Part shown: positions 60,522 through 64,000 of the stretch, one piece after another | Layout: every line of letters begins with the position of its first letter | How positions within the stretch are numbered: position 1 is the first letter of the stretch | DNA from: Leptospira perolatii | Lineage (GTDB): Bacteria > Spirochaetota > Leptospiria > Leptospirales > Leptospiraceae | Length of the DNA stretch: 64,000 nt | Reading direction: 5' to 3' | Assembly (NCBI RefSeq): GCF_002811875.1 | Contig: NZ_NPDZ01000007.1 | Span: 1 to 64,000, forward strand | Position numbers and translations under genes: made by a program | Notes under the pieces: generated by a model | The model's input: only the letters and a program-made list of their open reading frames with translations | Told to the model about the DNA's origin: nothing | Databases searched by the model: none

Positions 60522-60845
60522 TCAGCGGCCTAAAAAGGACTCAGCAATCCGATCTGCGACGGCTTGTAGAATTTCAGGGCTTAGATTATCGTATTCCCCA
60601 TTCTTCAGCTTTTCCTTGACTTCTTTCAGTTTTGCCGATCTTTCGGGCTCAACTGGACTAGAAACGATTTTTTGCGCAATCGTCTGTACTTCTGCCTGTA
60701 GCTTGGCTTCGGAAGCCTTCTGTTTAGCAGTATCCGAGATGGATATATTATCAAAACTTTCTTTGGAGTCGCTCTTTCGTACGGAGGATGGCTTACGCGG
60801 CTCGTACGAACCTCCACTGATTCCGCCGATTTTGTCAATGGTCAT
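60522..60845 (-). CDS. flgM: Anti-sigma-28 factor FlgM
   Basis: It inhibits the flagellar sigma factor FliA until the hook is complete. From ATG 60845, with AGAGGG 8 bases upstream, the protein is 107 residues. The N-terminus is disordered (MTIDKIGGISGGSYEPRK), SISDTAKQKASEAK lies centrally, and the C-terminal FlgM domain is RSAKLKEVKEKLKNGEYDNL then SPEILQAVADRIAESFL. The start overlaps rsmI by 11 bases, so translation is coupled. A longer start at 60887 is not needed. Confidence 0.85.
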   Translation of the reverse strand: MTIDKIGGISGGSYEPRKPSSVRKSDSKESFDNISISDTAKQKASEAKLQAEVQTIAQKIVSSPVEPERSAKLKEVKEKLKNGEYDNLSPEILQAVADRIAESFLGR

Positions 60846-61602
60846 AGGTCTTTCCCTCTCCATCCAAAGTATCGGCTTCCCCGTCACAACCGTTAAGCAT
60901 TTTTTTCCCGCCGAGACGGATTAATACAGCAAATTCACCTTTTTCTGCGAATTTTAGGGTTTCCAGAGGGGTATTTGGCAAAACTAAGAGAATTTCCTCG
61001 TGAATCTTGGTTAATTCTCTCCCAATTAAGATTTCGGCCGAAGGGAAGATTTCCCGAATCGCAGAGAGAGTATCTCTCATCCGATGGACGGATTCGAAAA
61101 TTGCAATTACTCCCTGGAAGGAACTCCATTCCAGTAATTGGTTTCTTTTCTTCCCTTTTTTTTCGGAAAGGAATCCTAAGAACAGGCAAGGTTGGACCTG
61201 CCAGCCTGAAACAGATAGAAGTGCAGTCAGCGCGCTGGGGCCGGGGATCGGAATTACCGGGACACGATTTTCCCTTAATGTCCGTACTAACTGGGAACCC
61301 GGGTCAGATACGCCAGGAGTTCCTGCATCCGAAACCAAGGCTAAGGTTCCACCGGATTGCAACTCCTCTATAATTTTTTCAAAAGGCCTTTCGGAGAAAT
61401 CTTTGTAAAGGGTCCTCGATTTTGTTTGGATCTCGTACGTTTGAAAGAGTCTTCTACTGTGAGAAGAATTTTCGCAGTACACGACATCTACATTTTTTAA
61501 AATTTCCAAGGCACGAATCGTGATATCACCTAGATTTCCGATAGGGGTCGAAACGATATAAGCACTGCCTTGTTGTACTGCGGATTTCGAGACCTGACTC
61601 AT
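60835..61602 (-). CDS. rsmI: 16S rRNA 2'-O-ribose C1402 methyltransferase RsmI
   Basis: An SAM-dependent methyltransferase of the tetrapyrrole methylase fold. Family marks are AYIVSTPIGNLGDITIRALE, GGTLALVSDAGTPGVSDPG, IPIPGPSALTALLSVSG, FLSEKKGKKR and LIGRELTKIHEE. The 255 residues are slightly short of usual, and the end (KKMLNGCDGEADTLDGEG) overlaps flgM. Its own ATG overlaps the upstream lipoprotein stop (ATGA). Linking rRNA modification to flgM in one transcript is unusual. Confidence 0.93.
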   Translation of the reverse strand: MSQVSKSAVQQGSAYIVSTPIGNLGDITIRALEILKNVDVVYCENSSHSRRLFQTYEIQTKSRTLYKDFSERPFEKIIEELQSGGTLALVSDAGTPGVSDPGSQLVRTLRENRVPVIPIPGPSALTALLSVSGWQVQPCLFLGFLSEKKGKKRNQLLEWSSFQGVIAIFESVHRMRDTLSAIREIFPSAEILIGRELTKIHEEILLVLPNTPLETLKFAEKGEFAVLIRLGGKKMLNGCDGEADTLDGEGKTYDH

Positions 61603-62327
61603 AGATTACAGCCCGGAGGAGTCGAGCCCACAGCGCAAGGGCAACCGAAATCTCTGGTGGAAGGGTTCGAGCAAGGATTGCAAACAGTTCCGAGCGGACA
61701 GGAAGTCAGAGCATCCGTAGGACAGGTGGATGCACTGGAACAAGCAACAGGGTTGCAGCTACTTCCGACGGTGCACAGATCCGGACGAATAGAAGCACAT
61801 TGGCTGATTGCAGTAGAAGGAATCGAAGTAATTCCGGTGTTTAACACTGCACGTAAAGTGAATGTATAAATTTCGCACTTATTGAACGGAGTGATTCCGG
61901 GAGGTGGAATCAGGTTCCGAATTCTGTGTGTCACAAGTCTAGAAGTGGATGCGTCTATCGCGAGATGCGCGAAGGAAGGTTGCACTCCGTTTTCCAGATA
62001 TATATTTCCCCCCGCGAAGGTTTCTGCTGGGGAAGGGAAAGCGGTTGTGATGTACAAATTGTATCCTACAAACTGAGGTTCCAAATTCGTAATATAGTAT
62101 CGCAGGAAAAATTCAGGCTTCAGATTGTTCGGTTCTTGATAATATAATCCGTCAGCCGTACTAGCTTGAGTAAATGTACCAGTAATTCCATCATTCGTAG
62201 GAATCATGCTGTAAACTTGAGGAACTCCTACAGGGGTCAAAAAAACGAATGGAGATTGAGCGACCTCAGTATTGACGCCACAGGATACGATCAGAAAAAT
62301 GAATGGCAGAGCGAATCTAGAGAACAT
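61599..62327 (-). CDS. Putative lipoprotein with Cys-rich C-terminus
   Basis: From ATG 62327 the protein begins MFSRFALPFIFLIVSC, with a lipobox-like LIVSC; length is about 242 residues. The C-terminal 55 residues are Cys-rich (CTVGSSCNPVACSSASTC, CPLGTVCNPC, FGCPCAVG), implying many disulfides or metal binding. The middle is beta-like. A GTG at 62387 with AAGGGGAA upstream would add 20 residues before the signal sequence. No family is recognised. It leads the set with rsmI and flgM. Confidence 0.72.
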   Translation of the reverse strand: MFSRFALPFIFLIVSCGVNTEVAQSPFVFLTPVGVPQVYSMIPTNDGITGTFTQASTADGLYYQEPNNLKPEFFLRYYITNLEPQFVGYNLYITTAFPSPAETFAGGNIYLENGVQPSFAHLAIDASTSRLVTHRIRNLIPPPGITPFNKCEIYTFTLRAVLNTGITSIPSTAISQCASIRPDLCTVGSSCNPVACSSASTCPTDALTSCPLGTVCNPCSNPSTRDFGCPCAVGSTPPGCNL

Positions 62328-62442
62328 AAAACGGTTTTTTCGATTCTTAGGCGGATTCGGGCTAGGAATCGAAAAAGTTTGGCTCACAGGGATAAGATTC
62401 CCCTTTCAAGCGGTCTTACAACTAAAAAAAGGAGAGGGACAT

Positions 62443-63144
62443 TTGGGCAGTATTCGTAATCTTCTATTTATCGGCGGTTTTGTCGCAATTTTCTCAGTGT
62501 TACTAGTGGTCCTATTTTGGACGGATGATCCAGCTGATTCCAAAGCGGACAAAAGAGGGGAGGCAGATGCTGTCGCCACACTCTTAGGCGGCGGATCTTC
62601 CAGATCTTCCGGTGGGAACGGTTCCGTCGGTCCAGCTGGATCCGTTTTTGACTCCGATTTCTATAAGGCCGGAAAAGGTGAATACATAGAACAGGAAGCT
62701 AAGGACGGGCAAAACCAAGATAAGGGAGACCAAACCGATGCAGATAATCCGGTCAATCCTCAGACTGGAAAGCCGTACACCAACGAGGAAATGGATCGTT
62801 TTCATCAGTTAAAAGAAAGATTTCCGACGAACTCATTGATTCCGGTAAAAATGAATTCTGCGGAAAAGGAAAAGAAAAAACAGCTAGAGCTAAAAGTATC
62901 AGAAGCTACTAGAGCCGTACTTTCTAGAACTGCATCCAAAGAACAGGTTTCTACATATTACGATTACATGGAAAAGCAATCTATGGATCGTTTGGAAATT
63001 GTTGCTTACTTAGTGGACCTGCAAAAGGGCTCCGGAGATGAAGAGCAAGAAAAGAAACTGGATGCAATCAAATCTAGTCTCGAAAAACAACTAGAGCAAG
63101 TCCAGAAAGACAAACAGAAAGCGATGGAACAGGGCGGAAATTAG
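62443..63144 (+). CDS. Membrane-anchored hypothetical protein, coiled-coil C-terminus
   Basis: From TTG 62443, with GGAGAGGG 5 bases upstream, it has 233 residues. One N-terminal membrane helix (LLFIGGFVAIFSVLLVVLFW), a Gly/Ser-rich linker, and a charged helical C-terminus (KEKKKQLELKVSEATRAVLS, LEKQLEQVQKDKQKAMEQGG) are visible. It looks like a bitopic scaffold protein. The longer in-frame reading from 62272 overlaps the opposite lipoprotein gene and lacks a ribosome site. It converges with nadE, overlapping it by 4 bases. Confidence 0.72.
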   Translation: MGSIRNLLFIGGFVAIFSVLLVVLFWTDDPADSKADKRGEADAVATLLGGGSSRSSGGNGSVGPAGSVFDSDFYKAGKGEYIEQEAKDGQNQDKGDQTDADNPVNPQTGKPYTNEEMDRFHQLKERFPTNSLIPVKMNSAEKEKKKQLELKVSEATRAVLSRTASKEQVSTYYDYMEKQSMDRLEIVAYLVDLQKGSGDEEQEKKLDAIKSSLEKQLEQVQKDKQKAMEQGGN

Positions 63145-64000
63145 AAAGTAATTTCGGATAGAATCGGAAATCTAAAACTAGATTTAGGATCTAGCCCGTA
63201 AGAATCTAAATGAAAAGAAGGAGGGAGCCTTTCTCTTTTCCATTGGCTCAGTGGAAACAGTTTGAGGAATTTTTTCTCTCCTTCGGAAGCCTGGTCTCCG
63301 TTTGTCCAATGAATCCCAGTATTTAGAGCTCCGGGCTTTCTTCCTAGAACGACAAAGGAATGTTCAAGTTTTTGTAATAGAGGATATGGCATGAGATCCT
63401 TTTCGTCTTCTTGCTTTTCGGAGAGAGGCTTTAGTTCCGCGGTTGGCTTGGATTCCAAAATTCCTTTGAGCGCCTTGTAGGAGGGTAGAATCGAATCCTT
63501 GCCCTCGTACACATTACGCAACCATTTCAGGAGGAATTCCTTACTGACCCCGGTAAGAGGTGCGACGGATCCCGAGGAATCTCCATCCATCGTGGTATAA
63601 CCTACGCTTGCCTCGCTTCTATTTCCCGTAGATAATAACAGGTGCCCATTTAGATTCGCCAATAGCCAAATGAAAGGTGAGCGGGCCCTAGCCTGGATAT
63701 TTTGGAGTGCCAGGTTGTGTTCTTTCCAGTTCGGAGTGAAGCCTAACACTTTTCCGATTTTTTCTACCATGGCGCCCACTTCTGAATCTATTTCGATAGA
63801 AGCAAACGGAACCTGAAGCTCCTCTGATAGTTCTTTTGCAACCTGTTGCGTATGCTCTGAATTGTTCTTGGTGCCTTGGTATAAAGTGAAAAGATAATTC
63901 TTCGGATCCAAGGAGGTGCTTTGCCAGAAAGATTCCCCGAGCTCTTTTTCTGCACAAATCATTCCGGCTTTTACTAACAACGCGCAGGCTGCGCTATCCG
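63141..64000 (-). CDS. nadE: NAD+ synthetase, C-terminal part (5' end outside window)
   Basis: It amidates deamido-NAD+ to NAD+ with ATP. The visible ~286 residues match the synthetase domain: DSAACALLVKAGMI at the window edge fits just after the SGGxDS P-loop. The hallmark LLLSTGNRSEASVGYTTMDG with SGSVAPLTGVSKEF follows, then YPLLQKLEH and a C-terminal tail. The frame stays open to the edge, so the TTG at 63980 is not the start. A glutaminase domain upstream is likely but not visible. Confidence 0.88.
   Translation of the reverse strand, partial: DSAACALLVKAGMICAEKELGESFWQSTSLDPKNYLFTLYQGTKNNSEHTQQVAKELSEELQVPFASIEIDSEVGAMVEKIGKVLGFTPNWKEHNLALQNIQARARSPFIWLLANLNGHLLLSTGNRSEASVGYTTMDGDSSGSVAPLTGVSKEFLLKWLRNVYEGKDSILPSYKALKGILESKPTAELKPLSEKQEDEKDLMPYPLLQKLEHSFVVLGRKPGALNTGIHWTNGDQASEGEKKFLKLFPLSQWKRERLPPSFHLDSYGLDPKSSFRFPILSEITF

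Overview
This 64 kb window is chromosomal DNA of a spirochaete, almost certainly a Leptospira species. The evidence is the conserved leptospiral block infB-rbfA-truB-rpsO-pnp, a Gly/Arg-rich tandem repeat in IF-2, frequent TTG start codons behind good Shine-Dalgarno sites, short leptospiral-type lipoboxes, a MAF/DUF115 protein, a bactofilin, FlgM and an alginate-export-type outer-membrane barrel. By eye GC content is in the low to mid 40s. There is no prophage, insertion sequence, CRISPR array or rRNA; one tRNA (Met, CAT) is present. Both edges cut genes: infB on the left and nadE on the right.

Layout. Positions 1-7635 carry translation and RNA-turnover genes (infB, rbfA, truB, rpsO, pnp), then an M16 peptidase and dut. 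Positions 7706-19873 hold ftsK, a lolA-like gene, a RodZ-like HTH/membrane protein, rimO, pgsA, trpD, and the Sec accessory set yajC, an unknown exported protein, secD and secF. Riboflavin genes ribD, ribE and ribBA follow to 23018. A minus-strand block (pdxH, a prepilin peptidase, an aminotransferase) reaches 25832. Next are a large AAA+/VWA-like protein, smpB, der and plsY, then a patch of small unknown genes, an MFS transporter, a SrkA-like kinase and a DUF115 protein. Divergent from that is smc, followed by thiG and thiH. After the tRNA comes glnA, then an outer-membrane barrel protein, a DsbD-like protein, an M23 peptidase with an Lgt-family protein, pcnB, recJ and a bactofilin. The right end has a NarK-type transporter, a degenerate iron-alcohol-dehydrogenase homologue, the set lipoprotein-rsmI-flgM, and a truncated nadE.

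The strongest non-routine signal is regulatory. Near-perfect sigma-54 (-24/-12) promoters lie upstream of glnA (two tandem copies in a 26-bp direct repeat) and upstream of the NarK-type transporter. A third perfect element close to the latter points the other way, into no annotated gene, and may drive an antisense or small RNA. The glutamine synthetase has Phe where the GlnE-adenylylated Tyr normally sits. Together these suggest nitrogen control by sigma-54 transcription rather than by GS adenylylation.

Other points of interest are: an SMC protein without a recognisable hinge; a single-chain midasin-like AAA-AAA-VWA architecture with degenerate motifs; an Fe-ADH-fold protein lacking all four metal ligands; a 2-bp deletion in the IF-2 repeat; strong operator-like dyads before the outer-membrane barrel gene and an MFS gene; and two copies of a GC-rich two-hairpin intergenic element.
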